Shown: positions 1 through 6,636 of the stretch, one piece after another
Layout of the letters: each line of letters opens with the position of its first letter
How positions within the stretch are numbered: position 1 is the first letter of the stretch
Virus record (IMG/VR): IMGVR_UViG_3300044491_001171
Span: 1-20,014 of that record
DNA length: 20,014 bases
Origin: a virus
Direction: 5' to 3' (one strand)
Notes under the pieces: generated by a model
Database searches by the model: none
Told to the model about the DNA's origin: nothing
Seen by the model: the letters and a program-made list of their open reading frames with translations, nothing else
Made by a program: the position numbers and the translations under genes

Positions 1-1
1 C

Positions 2-196
2 GAATACGGATCAAAAGAATTTTATGCAGAACAATTTGCAGACTTGATTGCAGATGTTCAACATGACTCACCAGAATTTAGTGACAATCTAGTTGCTGGC
101 TTCTTGCTTGCCCTTGATGATTGGCGTCAGTATCACGTCAAGCAAATTCTGGAACTTGACAGAGTGGAATTCAACGCAAACGACAATTTAAGATAA
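2..196 (+). CDS. Hypothetical protein, C-terminal part (5' end outside window)
   Basis: An open frame runs from the window edge to a TAA at 194-196 and gives the last 64 residues of a protein whose start lies upstream. The fragment is acidic and probably helical. It has a central stretch DNLVAGFLLALDDWRQYH followed by KQILELDRVEF. No catalytic motif is visible and I do not recognise the family. It lies 7 bases upstream of nrdA on the same strand, so it probably belongs to the same DNA-metabolism transcript. In related cyanopodoviruses this region carries replication and nucleotide genes, but that gives only context, not function. Confidence 0.6.
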   Translation, partial: EYGSKEFYAEQFADLIADVQHDSPEFSDNLVAGFLLALDDWRQYHVKQILELDRVEFNANDNLR

Positions 197-203
197 ACTA
201 ACA

Positions 204-1574
204 ATGAGTAATTTAATATCCCGTACAGGACGGGTTCAATCCTGGATCGATGACCCTAAAGGCCGCCTTCCTGTCAGCTGCACCGTGTTTGTCGTAGAAG
301 ATCAGATGGAAGGCCCTAACGGGATAGAAGCCAGCTGGCGCTTCGCTAGCCATGCTCTTAGGTATGGAGCAGGTTGTGCAATTCATCTTTCAAGGTTGTC
401 ACCAGCGGGTATAGAACGTCCAAGTGGTGTTATGCCTTCAGGGCCAGTAAGTTTTGGGAAAATTTACTCTACATTAAATGAAGTGATTAGGCGTGGGAAT
501 CGTTTCAAGAATGGTGCGATTGTTTTGCATCTTGATTTATCTCACCCCGATGCTCTTGACTTTATTACTACTCCTAGATCCGAACTACCTTGGGTTAAAC
601 GTTGCATCAACATCACTGAAGAGTGGTGGCAGGATTGTACGTTCAAGGAAGAACTACTTTATGGAATCAAATCCGGTGACATCTGGCTAAACAAAGTTAA
701 GTATGACAATGAAGGAAAAAGAATCCGAGGAAACGTATGCCTGGAAGTATACCTGCCCTCACGCGGAACATGCTTGTTGCAACATGTCAATCTATCTGCC
801 TGTGAGTTCGGGGATATCCCAAGAGCTTTTGTTGAAGGTATGTCGGAATTGTGTGCCCTCCACGCAAAGACTGGCATCGGTGCTAGTGGGGAATATCTTG
901 AACCAGAAATCGACAGACAAGTTGGTCTCGGAATGCTTGGACTGGCCAACTTCCTACGAAGGTACGGAGTAACTTACGAACAATTCGGACTAGCCTTGGA
1001 TAACTTTAACCAAAGCAAACCAGCTGAGCATACAGCTGCCTATGCACTGGTTGAACAGCTCCATATGGGTATAAATCAAGCTGCACAGATAGCAAGAGAA
1101 CATAAGATGGTACGTGCATTTGCTATTGCACCTACTGCTTCTTGTAGTTATAGGTCTCAAGATCTAGATGGCTACACTGCAACACCAGAAATTGCACCAC
1201 CTATCTCACGTACTGTTGACCGTGATTCAGGCACCTTCGGAGTTTCTACTTATTCTTATGGAGACGTAGAGATTGCGTCAGAAGTAGGCTGGGAAAATTA
1301 TAAGAGAGTGGCTGACGGCATCATGACGATGCTCAGTCGCACAGGACTTCTTCATGGTTACAGCTTCAATTCTTGGAGTGATATGGTGACCTACGACAAT
1401 GAGTTCGTAGAAGAGTGGCTTCGGTCTCCGCAAACAAGCCTCTATTATTCGCTTCAAGTGATGAGCGATACCCAAGATAAGACTGACGCATATGCTGCAT
1501 TAGATGCAGAAGATGTAGAGAATTATCTAGAGGATATTCTAAATGAAGAAATTACATGTGATTGTCAAGAATGA
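204..1574 (+). CDS. nrdA: Ribonucleotide reductase, class I alpha (catalytic) subunit, compact phage type
   Basis: Reduces ribonucleotides to deoxyribonucleotides for phage DNA synthesis in the host cytoplasm. At 456 aa it is much shorter than bacterial NrdA (about 700-760 aa) and begins near the catalytic core, so there is no N-terminal ATP-cone. Visible active-site elements are: Cys26 in PVSCTV (first redox Cys); GAGCAIHLSRLSPAG at about 55-69; the thiyl-radical motif NVCLE with Asn177, Cys179 and Glu181; Cys190 in GTCLLQHVNL (second redox Cys); and the phosphate-binding loop APTASCS at about 309-315. A Tyr414-Tyr415 dyad in SLYYSLQ matches the radical-transfer tyrosines of class I enzymes (E. 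coli Y730/Y731) and argues against class II. The C-terminus ends with a Cys452-x-Cys454 pair, probably the thioredoxin/glutaredoxin-reducible tail. The ATG at 204 has no clear Shine-Dalgarno. The stop overlaps the nrdB start (ATGA), which fits an alpha/beta pair made together. Confidence 0.93.
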   Translation: MSNLISRTGRVQSWIDDPKGRLPVSCTVFVVEDQMEGPNGIEASWRFASHALRYGAGCAIHLSRLSPAGIERPSGVMPSGPVSFGKIYSTLNEVIRRGNRFKNGAIVLHLDLSHPDALDFITTPRSELPWVKRCINITEEWWQDCTFKEELLYGIKSGDIWLNKVKYDNEGKRIRGNVCLEVYLPSRGTCLLQHVNLSACEFGDIPRAFVEGMSELCALHAKTGIGASGEYLEPEIDRQVGLGMLGLANFLRRYGVTYEQFGLALDNFNQSKPAEHTAAYALVEQLHMGINQAAQIAREHKMVRAFAIAPTASCSYRSQDLDGYTATPEIAPPISRTVDRDSGTFGVSTYSYGDVEIASEVGWENYKRVADGIMTMLSRTGLLHGYSFNSWSDMVTYDNEFVEEWLRSPQTSLYYSLQVMSDTQDKTDAYAALDAEDVENYLEDILNEEITCDCQE

Positions 1575-2293
1575 GACTCGATCCTTACCAACAACTACTG
1601 AACAGAAAAAGAAAATGGACACCAGTCCAGACAACTGCCGGATTATGCAAGGCAGGAGCGGAAGAGACGGTACACCGTGCTCTTGCGTTGCGACATATGG
1701 AACTACCTGTGGGAGATTTTATCCGTGATGGCTTGGATACCGACGTACCGAAACTATCGCGGCAGTTATTGGAATCAAATATCACCGACGAGGAGAATCA
1801 CGACTTGGCACTTGGTTACATTGCCAATGCTTACGGTGTTAACCAAAAGGCTGAATCGGAAGCTTTGCGGCTCAGGGAAGCTTGGACTTCGCATCCTGAT
1901 CACACAATCCTCAAAGCAATGGTTGCCGAACGTGCAATTTTCTTCGTTCTTCTACCATTCTTTCGCGCTAATGGTGACGCTGGAATGCGAACAGTCAGCG
2001 CGGATATAAGTAGAGATGAACAAATTCACGTTGCTGCCAATAGCCTTGTTTGTCGGGAGCTGGGGCTTACTATCAGCCCTAGTCTTGATAAACTCCGCAA
2101 GGCAACTATCAATTGGGTGATGCAACCCTTAGGTATTAATACTACCGATAAATATTTAGATAAAAAATTTTGGCTGGATTCTAGTGATCGCTTGATGTAT
2201 GAGGGTAAAGCTCCTGAGCTTTCTTTCACCAAGTCAGCAAGAATGCCAGCTTTCTTTGAGCACTCAAATGTCAACCTCCCTCAGTACGCTTGA
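1571..2293 (+). CDS. nrdB: Ribonucleotide reductase beta (radical-generating) subunit, small, lacking the usual radical Tyr
   Basis: A ferritin-like R2 subunit that should generate the oxidant used by the adjacent alpha subunit. I chose ATG 1571 (240 aa) because it forms a 4-nt ATGA overlap with the nrdA stop; a TTG at 1562 would add only three residues. Metal ligands are visible as two E-x-x-H motifs, EENH (Glu74, His77) and DEQIH (Glu150, His153). There is a helix Glu at 120 (VAERAIFF), and a probable first ligand at Glu44 (HMELP) or Asp49. Four residues after the first ligand His, where E. coli R2 has Tyr122, the residue is Leu81. This rules out the ordinary class Ia/Ib tyrosyl radical and points to a tyrosine-less cofactor such as those of classes Ic/Id/Ie. 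A Tyr near the C-terminus (PQYA) could be the radical-transfer Tyr. The protein is about 100 aa shorter than usual NrdB, so it is easily annotated as hypothetical. Confidence 0.85.
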   Translation: MRLDPYQQLLNRKRKWTPVQTTAGLCKAGAEETVHRALALRHMELPVGDFIRDGLDTDVPKLSRQLLESNITDEENHDLALGYIANAYGVNQKAESEALRLREAWTSHPDHTILKAMVAERAIFFVLLPFFRANGDAGMRTVSADISRDEQIHVAANSLVCRELGLTISPSLDKLRKATINWVMQPLGINTTDKYLDKKFWLDSSDRLMYEGKAPELSFTKSARMPAFFEHSNVNLPQYA

Positions 2294-2447
2294 AGCTTTC
2301 GGAATGGAAGCTCGCGGTTTACTTAAACAACTAGACGAAAACTTTCCACCTGTAAATCCTAGCCCAGCAGATCCATACGAATACATCATGTATCGTGCTG
2401 GCCAACGAAGTGTTGTTGAATGGATCCAAGAAAATATGGAGACTTAA
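2268..2447 (+). CDS. Small conserved phage protein of unknown function (59 aa)
   Basis: The ATG at 2268 overlaps the end of nrdB by 26 bases in another frame and gives 59 residues beginning MSTSLSTLEAF. The C-terminal half holds a striking segment, PYEYIMYRAGQRSVVEWIQ, at about residues 39-57. It looks like a conserved helix-turn seen in small podovirus proteins, but I cannot name the family. The open frame extends further upstream inside nrdB; I prefer 2268 because the upstream extension is out of register with any initiation signal and would bury the start deep in nrdB. The protein may be tied to the reductase by translational coupling, or it may belong functionally with the head genes downstream. 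No function is claimed. Confidence 0.65.
   Translation: MSTSLSTLEAFGMEARGLLKQLDENFPPVNPSPADPYEYIMYRAGQRSVVEWIQENMET
2439..2442 (+). promoter_or_regulatory. Shine-Dalgarno (GGAG) fixing the start of the acidic protein
   Basis: GGAG lies 6 bases before ATG 2449, inside the end of the preceding gene. It supports 2449 rather than the upstream in-frame ATG at 2395, which has no comparable site and lies within the 59-aa gene. Confidence 0.6.
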
Positions 2448-2448
2448 C

Positions 2449-3069
2449 ATGTCCTTTAAAGATCAAACTACAGTTTCTTCTGAATCTAATGCCGACAAGG
2501 TTAAACTTATGTTTGACTTTGAGGAGCTTGGGCTCTTAATGTCAGACTTTAAAGATGGGTTCAAAAATACTACTGAAGTTACTAAAAAAAAGGGTAAGGC
2601 TAGAAAGGGCGGTGGTTTTAATTATGAGGAGGTGCTTACACCTGTCAGAGATTATGATTACTATCGTTCAAATGAGTTATGGCAAAAAATTGCTGACGAA
2701 TTAGATATTGATATGACTGCTGATGAGTTTGACGATGATAAATTAAGCGAAATGTATTCATTTGCTTATGATCAAAATGAAGAGTATGAAAACCCCACCT
2801 ATGCTGATTCATCTTTCGGAGATGATGATGATGATGAGGATGCTTATTATAAAGGTGTACCTACACTAGATGTTTCATACGATAACAAATATACGGACGA
2901 AGAAAAAGCTTTAAAGCCTGCATTCTCTGGTAATCATTTTAAAATTGGTGAGAGCATGTCTTTGAATTTAGGCGAAGGTTTTATTCAGTCTGGTTATATG
3001 ATGATGAATCCCTCTGGGTTACCAGAGGATTCTGGCTTTAAAGGTAACACTAATTCTTTACATAATTAA
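2449..3069 (+). CDS. Acidic hypothetical protein (206 aa)
   Basis: Starts MSFKDQTT behind a GGAG site and ends one base pair short of the next gene. The protein is strongly acidic, with clusters TADEFDDDKLSEMY and a run of five Asp followed by Glu-Asp at about residue 125, encoded by GAT repeats. A short basic island, TKKKGKARKGGG, lies at about 45-56. The C-terminal third is neutral, Gly/Ser/Met-rich and lacks obvious domains. There is no signal peptide or membrane segment. Its position just before the portal gene suggests a late or middle structural or assembly role, possibly as a partner of the basic protein that follows. This is inference; I do not recognise the family. Confidence 0.7.
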   Translation: MSFKDQTTVSSESNADKVKLMFDFEELGLLMSDFKDGFKNTTEVTKKKGKARKGGGFNYEEVLTPVRDYDYYRSNELWQKIADELDIDMTADEFDDDKLSEMYSFAYDQNEEYENPTYADSSFGDDDDDEDAYYKGVPTLDVSYDNKYTDEEKALKPAFSGNHFKIGESMSLNLGEGFIQSGYMMMNPSGLPEDSGFKGNTNSLHN

Positions 3070-3071
3070 TT

Positions 3072-3515
3072 ATGGCATACGGTAGAAGTAAATCAGGGGA
3101 TTTTGATCTTAGAAATCCAACTAAAAATTGGCTATCTCATTACCAAGGGCCTCATGGTGGTCTAGGAATGATGTCATATAGGGCTTTGAAAAGAGATGGC
3201 TATAACCCAATGCAGATCATGAGTGCTTTTGGTAGCTCAGGTCTTCCAAGCATTGGTTATCAAATGCAAAATGCAATGATGGCAGACATGGCGCCACCGC
3301 CACCTGTTTATCAAGCCCCTACATATAACCCACCGCCTGTTCCTAAACCTAAAACACTCACTACTGAAGGTAGTACTGTTGGTGGTGGTGCAAAAGGTGT
3401 CAAGATCAAACGATCTGATGCATCTAAAAAAGGTAGAAATACAAAAGGAACACGATCTTTGAATCGTAAGCAACGTAATACTGCCATGCAAATCAATAAT
3501 CTAAATCTTACATGA
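3072..3515 (+). CDS. Basic, proline-rich hypothetical protein upstream of portal (147 aa)
   Basis: The N-terminal 70 residues (MAYGRSKSGDFDLRNPTKNW onward) form a compact Gly/Met-rich part with LSHYQGPHGGLGMMSYRALK. A proline-rich linker with PPPPVYQAPTYNPPPVPKPK follows at about 75-95. The tail is highly basic (VKIKRSDASKKGRNTKG, then SLNRKQRN) and may bind nucleic acid or an acidic partner. The last four bases overlap the portal start (ATGA), so the protein is likely translated together with the portal and made in related amounts. It could be a minor virion or head-assembly protein. No enzymatic motif is seen and no family name can be given. Confidence 0.75.
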   Translation: MAYGRSKSGDFDLRNPTKNWLSHYQGPHGGLGMMSYRALKRDGYNPMQIMSAFGSSGLPSIGYQMQNAMMADMAPPPPVYQAPTYNPPPVPKPKTLTTEGSTVGGGAKGVKIKRSDASKKGRNTKGTRSLNRKQRNTAMQINNLNLT

Positions 3516-5065
3516 ATGCTAAAAAACGCTATGACAGTTTATCTTCGCAGCGTTCCCAGTTTCTTAATGTAGCAGAACAAGCAGGTAGACTTACTCTCCC
3601 ATATTTAATCAGAGGTGAAGAAGATCCAACAGGTGGCATGAGAAATCTCAAGACACCTTGGCAATCAGTTGGGGCAAAGGGTGTTGTTACTCTTGCCAGT
3701 AAACTAATGCTTGCACTTCTTCCTCCACAAACTAGCTTCTTTAAGCTACAAATGGATGATCAAATGTTAGGAGAGATGGGAGCTGATCCTGCTATTAAGT
3801 CTGAGCTAGACCTTTCTTTTGCAAAAATAGAGCGTACCATTCTTGAATCCATTGCTGCTTCTGATGATCGAGTAGTCGTTCATCAAGCACTTAAGCATTT
3901 GGTAGTGACTGGTAACGCTTTGATCTTTATGGGAAAAAAGAATCTTAAGCTCTATCCACTCAATCGCTATGTTATAGAACGTGATGGGAACGGAAACGTT
4001 ATTGAAATTGTCACGAAAGAACGTATCAGCAAGTTACTCATCAAGGATTTACTTCCTAAGGAAGAACCTAATAGAGTATCTGAAGATTATAATAGTCACG
4101 AAAAAGAATGTGACATTTACACCCATATAAAACGAGACAACAATCGTTTTGTATGGCATCAGGAAGTCTACGGAAAAATCCTTCCTGGTTCTCAAGGTAA
4201 AGCACCATTAGATACAAACCCTTGGATTGCTTTGAGATTCAATACTGTTGATTCTGAACCTTATGGTCGGGGCAGAGTAGAAGAATTTATGGGTGACATC
4301 CAAGCAATGGAAGCACTCTCTCAGGCACTTGTAGAAGGCAGTAGCGCAGCTGCAAAAGTTGTATTCACTGTATCCCCTTCAAGCACAACTAAGCCTGCCA
4401 CGTTGGCTGCAGCTGGTAATGGAGCAATCATCCAAGGTCGGCCAGATGATATTGGAGTTGTTCAAGTCGGTAAAACTGCTGACTTTGCTACAGCCTTTCA
4501 GATGGCGCAAACATTGGAACGTCGTATCTCTGAAGCCTTCCTTATTCTTTCAGTACGTCAGTCAGAACGTACTACTGCTGAAGAAGTTAGGATGACTCAA
4601 ATGGAACTAGAGCAACAGCTTGGTGGATTATTCTCACTATTGACTGTTGATTTCTTAGTGCCTTATCTTAATAGAAAACTTGCTGTATTCCAACGCACTG
4701 GCGAAATACCTAAAATTCCTAAGGGGATTGTTAAACCTACTATTGTTGCAGGTATTAACGCATTAGGTCGCGGCCAAGATAGAGAAAGTCTTGGTCAGTT
4801 TATGATGACTATTGCGCAAACTATTGGTCCTGAAGCTCTTACACGTTACATCAACCCCGAAGAAGTTATTAAGCGTTTGGCTGCTTCTCAAGGAATTGAT
4901 GTTCTTAACCTCGTAAAAACACAGGAGCAGATGCAGCAAGAGATGCAAGAACAAATGCAACAGCAGCAAGGTATGGAACTTACTAAGCAAGCTGGGCAAC
5001 TTAGTGCTGTTGAACAAAAAGCTGCGGAAGCTGAAATGAATCAACAAGGCGCACAACAACAATAA
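3512..5065 (+). CDS. Portal / head-tail connector protein (T7 gp8-like)
   Basis: A 517-aa protein, close to the 536 aa of T7 gp8. Such proteins form the dodecameric ring at one capsid vertex through which DNA is packaged and ejected, and they nucleate head assembly. The N-terminal region resembles the podovirus connector family: RSQFLNVAEQAGRLTLPYLI, then the characteristic PWQSVGAKGVVTLASKLMLALLPP at about 49-72 leading to FFKL. A central region SEPYGRGRVEEFMGDIQAME at about 249-268 and SEAFLIL also fit the family. The C-terminal 50 residues are Gln/Met-rich with QEQMQQEMQEQMQQQQ and end in Gln repeats, probably a coiled coil. It is followed directly by the scaffold gene, as in T7. The start overlaps the upstream stop and has no strong Shine-Dalgarno, so expression is probably coupled. 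Confidence 0.95.
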   Translation: MNAKKRYDSLSSQRSQFLNVAEQAGRLTLPYLIRGEEDPTGGMRNLKTPWQSVGAKGVVTLASKLMLALLPPQTSFFKLQMDDQMLGEMGADPAIKSELDLSFAKIERTILESIAASDDRVVVHQALKHLVVTGNALIFMGKKNLKLYPLNRYVIERDGNGNVIEIVTKERISKLLIKDLLPKEEPNRVSEDYNSHEKECDIYTHIKRDNNRFVWHQEVYGKILPGSQGKAPLDTNPWIALRFNTVDSEPYGRGRVEEFMGDIQAMEALSQALVEGSSAAAKVVFTVSPSSTTKPATLAAAGNGAIIQGRPDDIGVVQVGKTADFATAFQMAQTLERRISEAFLILSVRQSERTTAEEVRMTQMELEQQLGGLFSLLTVDFLVPYLNRKLAVFQRTGEIPKIPKGIVKPTIVAGINALGRGQDRESLGQFMMTIAQTIGPEALTRYINPEEVIKRLAASQGIDVLNLVKTQEQMQQEMQEQMQQQQGMELTKQAGQLSAVEQKAAEAEMNQQGAQQQ

Positions 5066-5073
5066 ATTATTAA

Positions 5074-5829
5074 ATGACAACACTCACATATGATGGAGCT
5101 GATTCATCAGCTGGTGAACTGAATGCAGAAGAGCAAGACTCTCTGCAGGTTGGTGAGCAGATGATGGCCGAGCAAGAATCTCTACTTGCAGGTAAGTTTC
5201 AAAATACAGAAGCCTTAGAGAAAGCTTATTTAGAACTACAAACTAAACTGGGATCTTCTAATGAAGAATCATATGAAGATGAACCCCAAGAAGAAGACAA
5301 CGCAGACATTGATACTAACTTTTTAGATACTTTATGGTCCGAAGCAAGTGAAGATAGTTATTCAGATGAAACCTTGTCTGCACTATCAGAATTAGATAGT
5401 ACTGAATTGGCTAACATGTACCTTGAGTACCGTAGTAATGTAGAGAGTCAAACAGAACAGCTAGAGTTGTCAGACGAAGATATCTCTTCTATTCAAGGTT
5501 CTGTAGGTGGGTCTGCGGAATATTCAGCCATGCTTGGTTGGGCCAAGGATAATCTTACTGAACAAGAAATTGAAATGTTTGATTCGGTTATGGATCGTGG
5601 AGACCCTGCCTCTGCTTTCTTTGCCGCGCAAGCTTTGCGTTATAGGTATACCGAAAATGTAGGTACTGATGGTCAAATGTTGACAGGCTCTGCCTCATTT
5701 GATTCTGCCGAAGGGTTCCGTAGTCAGGCTGAGCTTGTTAAAGCAATGAGTGATCCACGCTATGACAGCGATCCAGCTTATCGAAACGATGTTCTTACAA
5801 AACTAGATCGTTCTGATATCAACTTTTAA
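5074..5829 (+). CDS. Capsid assembly scaffolding protein (T7 gp9-like)
   Basis: A 251-aa acidic protein located exactly where T7 carries gene 9, between the connector and capsid genes. Scaffold proteins fill the procapsid, direct shell curvature and leave before or during DNA packaging. The N-terminus is Glu-rich (SAGELNAEEQDSLQVGEQMM), followed by KFQNTEALEKAYLELQTKLG, a segment typical of these scaffolds (about residues 46-65). A very acidic middle and a helical C-terminal half follow, with YSAMLGWAKDNLTEQEIEMF at about 148-167 and SAEGFRSQAELVKAMSDPRY, which is a well-conserved end signature of the family. The start has the A/T-rich context TTATTAAATG without a Shine-Dalgarno. Confidence 0.9.
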   Translation: MTTLTYDGADSSAGELNAEEQDSLQVGEQMMAEQESLLAGKFQNTEALEKAYLELQTKLGSSNEESYEDEPQEEDNADIDTNFLDTLWSEASEDSYSDETLSALSELDSTELANMYLEYRSNVESQTEQLELSDEDISSIQGSVGGSAEYSAMLGWAKDNLTEQEIEMFDSVMDRGDPASAFFAAQALRYRYTENVGTDGQMLTGSASFDSAEGFRSQAELVKAMSDPRYDSDPAYRNDVLTKLDRSDINF

Positions 5830-5844
5830 ACACTAACTTATTAA

Positions 5845-6198
5845 ATGAAAATTCTTACTCTTATTCCTGCAGCTATCTTTGCTGCAACTCCTGCATTTGC
5901 TGGACCTTATGCCGTCGTTGAAAACAACGCTGGCTTTAGTGGTTCTGATTTTAACGGCCACGCCACAGATTTTCACCTTGGGTATGAGAACAGTGCAAGC
6001 TTTGGTTCGTACTACGTACAGGCTGGTCCTACAATCTTTGCTCCTGATGGTGGCGTAGAAGAGACTAAGCTTACAGGTAAAGTAGGCGGTTCTATTCAAG
6101 CCAGTGATCGTGTATCTATCTATGGAGAACTAGCAGCATCATTTGATTCCGATGTAAATGACTACGGAACAAAGATTGGTGTTAAGTATAACTTTTGA
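5845..6198 (+). CDS. Secreted outer-membrane beta-barrel-like (porin-like) protein, 117 aa
   Basis: Residues 1-19 form a clear Sec signal peptide: Met-Lys, a hydrophobic core ILTLIPAAIFAAT, and a signal peptidase I site AFA before Gly20. The mature 98 residues alternate polar and hydrophobic residues with many Gly/Tyr/Phe, for example FHLGYENSASFGSYYVQAG and VSIYGELAASF. They end in KYNF, with the terminal Phe and the aromatic at -3 typical of the BAM insertion signal of outer-membrane proteins. That length would give a small barrel or a half-barrel that oligomerises. I infer export to the cyanobacterial outer membrane during infection. A virion role is less likely because of the signal peptide. 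The stop overlaps the hli start (TGATG), so the two are co-translated. The start context is TTATTAAATG, like the scaffold gene. Confidence 0.75.
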   Translation: MKILTLIPAAIFAATPAFAGPYAVVENNAGFSGSDFNGHATDFHLGYENSASFGSYYVQAGPTIFAPDGGVEETKLTGKVGGSIQASDRVSIYGELAASFDSDVNDYGTKIGVKYNF

Positions 6199-6362
6199 TG
6201 AACGATACACAAATCTGGCCTATTGAACCTCGGATGGAAGTAATGCAAGTAGATCAAGGTAAACATGCTGAGCAGTTGAACGGGCGTCTAGCGATGCTCG
6301 GAGTGATTGCAGCACTAGGTGCATACGCACTAACAGGTCAAATTATTCCAGGAGTTTGGTAA
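6198..6362 (+). CDS. hli: High-light-inducible protein (Hli/Scp), chlorophyll-binding
   Basis: A 54-aa single-helix protein of the chlorophyll a/b-binding superfamily. The diagnostic motif E-x-x-N-G-R-x-A-M-x-G is intact as Glu25, Asn28, Gly29, Arg30, Ala32, Met33 and Gly35. It is followed by a membrane helix (VIAALGAYALTGQII) ending in PGVW. Family members bind chlorophyll and carotenoid at photosystem assembly sites and quench excess energy. Phage copies are thought to keep host photosynthesis running during infection. It overlaps the previous and following genes by one base each. Its place between scaffold and capsid genes matches cyanopodoviruses such as P-SSP7, where hli is accompanied by psbA. 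No psbA is present here. Confidence 0.95.
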   Translation: MNDTQIWPIEPRMEVMQVDQGKHAEQLNGRLAMLGVIAALGAYALTGQIIPGVW

Positions 6363-6472
6363 TGCCAATGGTTAATGGAAAGAAGTATCCTTATACCGCT
6401 GCAGGTATGAAGGCTGCTTCTAGTGCTAAGAAAAAAAAGACCACTAAAAAACCTGCAGGTAAAAAATACTAA
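6362..6472 (+). CDS. Tiny Lys-rich protein (36 aa)
   Basis: Opens with the ATG of a TAATG overlap with hli and closes with another TAATG. The N-terminus MPMVNGKKYPYTAAGMKAA resembles a short segment I associate with small proteins of many marine cyanophages. The C-terminal half is almost entirely Lys/Thr/Ala (AKKKKTTKKPAGKKY). With this composition it probably binds nucleic acid or an acidic protein surface, but no function is established. It is too short for ordinary gene finders; the unbroken chain of overlaps and the recognisable start support it being real. Confidence 0.75.
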   Translation: MPMVNGKKYPYTAAGMKAASSAKKKKTTKKPAGKKY

Positions 6473-6636
6473 TGGCTAAATCCGGTCTCTATGCAAATAT
6501 CCACGCTAAGCGTAAGCGTATAGCTGAAGGTAGTGGAGAGAAGATGAGTAAGCCCGGAGCTAAAGGTGCTCCAACTGCAGCTAATTTTAAACGCTCTGCA
6601 AAAACAGCAAGGAAACCTTCTACTAGAAAGTCCTAA
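6472..6636 (+). CDS. Small basic conserved phage protein (54 aa)
   Basis: Translates to MAKSGLYANIHAKRKRIAEG, then SGEKMSKPGAKGAPTAANFK and a basic tail. The pattern GLYANIHAKRKRI...GSGEKM.KPG.KGAPTA is one I recognise as widely shared among marine phage small proteins of unknown function. Overlaps of one base (TAATG) at both ends place it in the coupled chain that begins with the secreted protein. It is rich in Lys and Arg, with no hydrophobic segment or Cys. Its conservation across unrelated tailed cyanophages, recalled from general knowledge, suggests a shared virion or DNA-associated role; this is inference. Confidence 0.8.
   Translation: MAKSGLYANIHAKRKRIAEGSGEKMSKPGAKGAPTAANFKRSAKTARKPSTRKS

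Noticed and set aside
1562-1570. TTG start for nrdB adding three residues
   Set aside because: The ATG at 1571 makes a standard ATGA overlap with the nrdA stop, needs no rare start codon, and loses no conserved residue.
204-1574. Class II (B12-dependent) ribonucleotide reductase
   Set aside because: Although short, it has the class I Tyr-Tyr radical-transfer dyad and an adjacent beta subunit with metal motifs.
2820-2840. GAT tandem repeat as a possible regulatory or microsatellite element
   Set aside because: It simply encodes the Asp run of the acidic protein, in frame.
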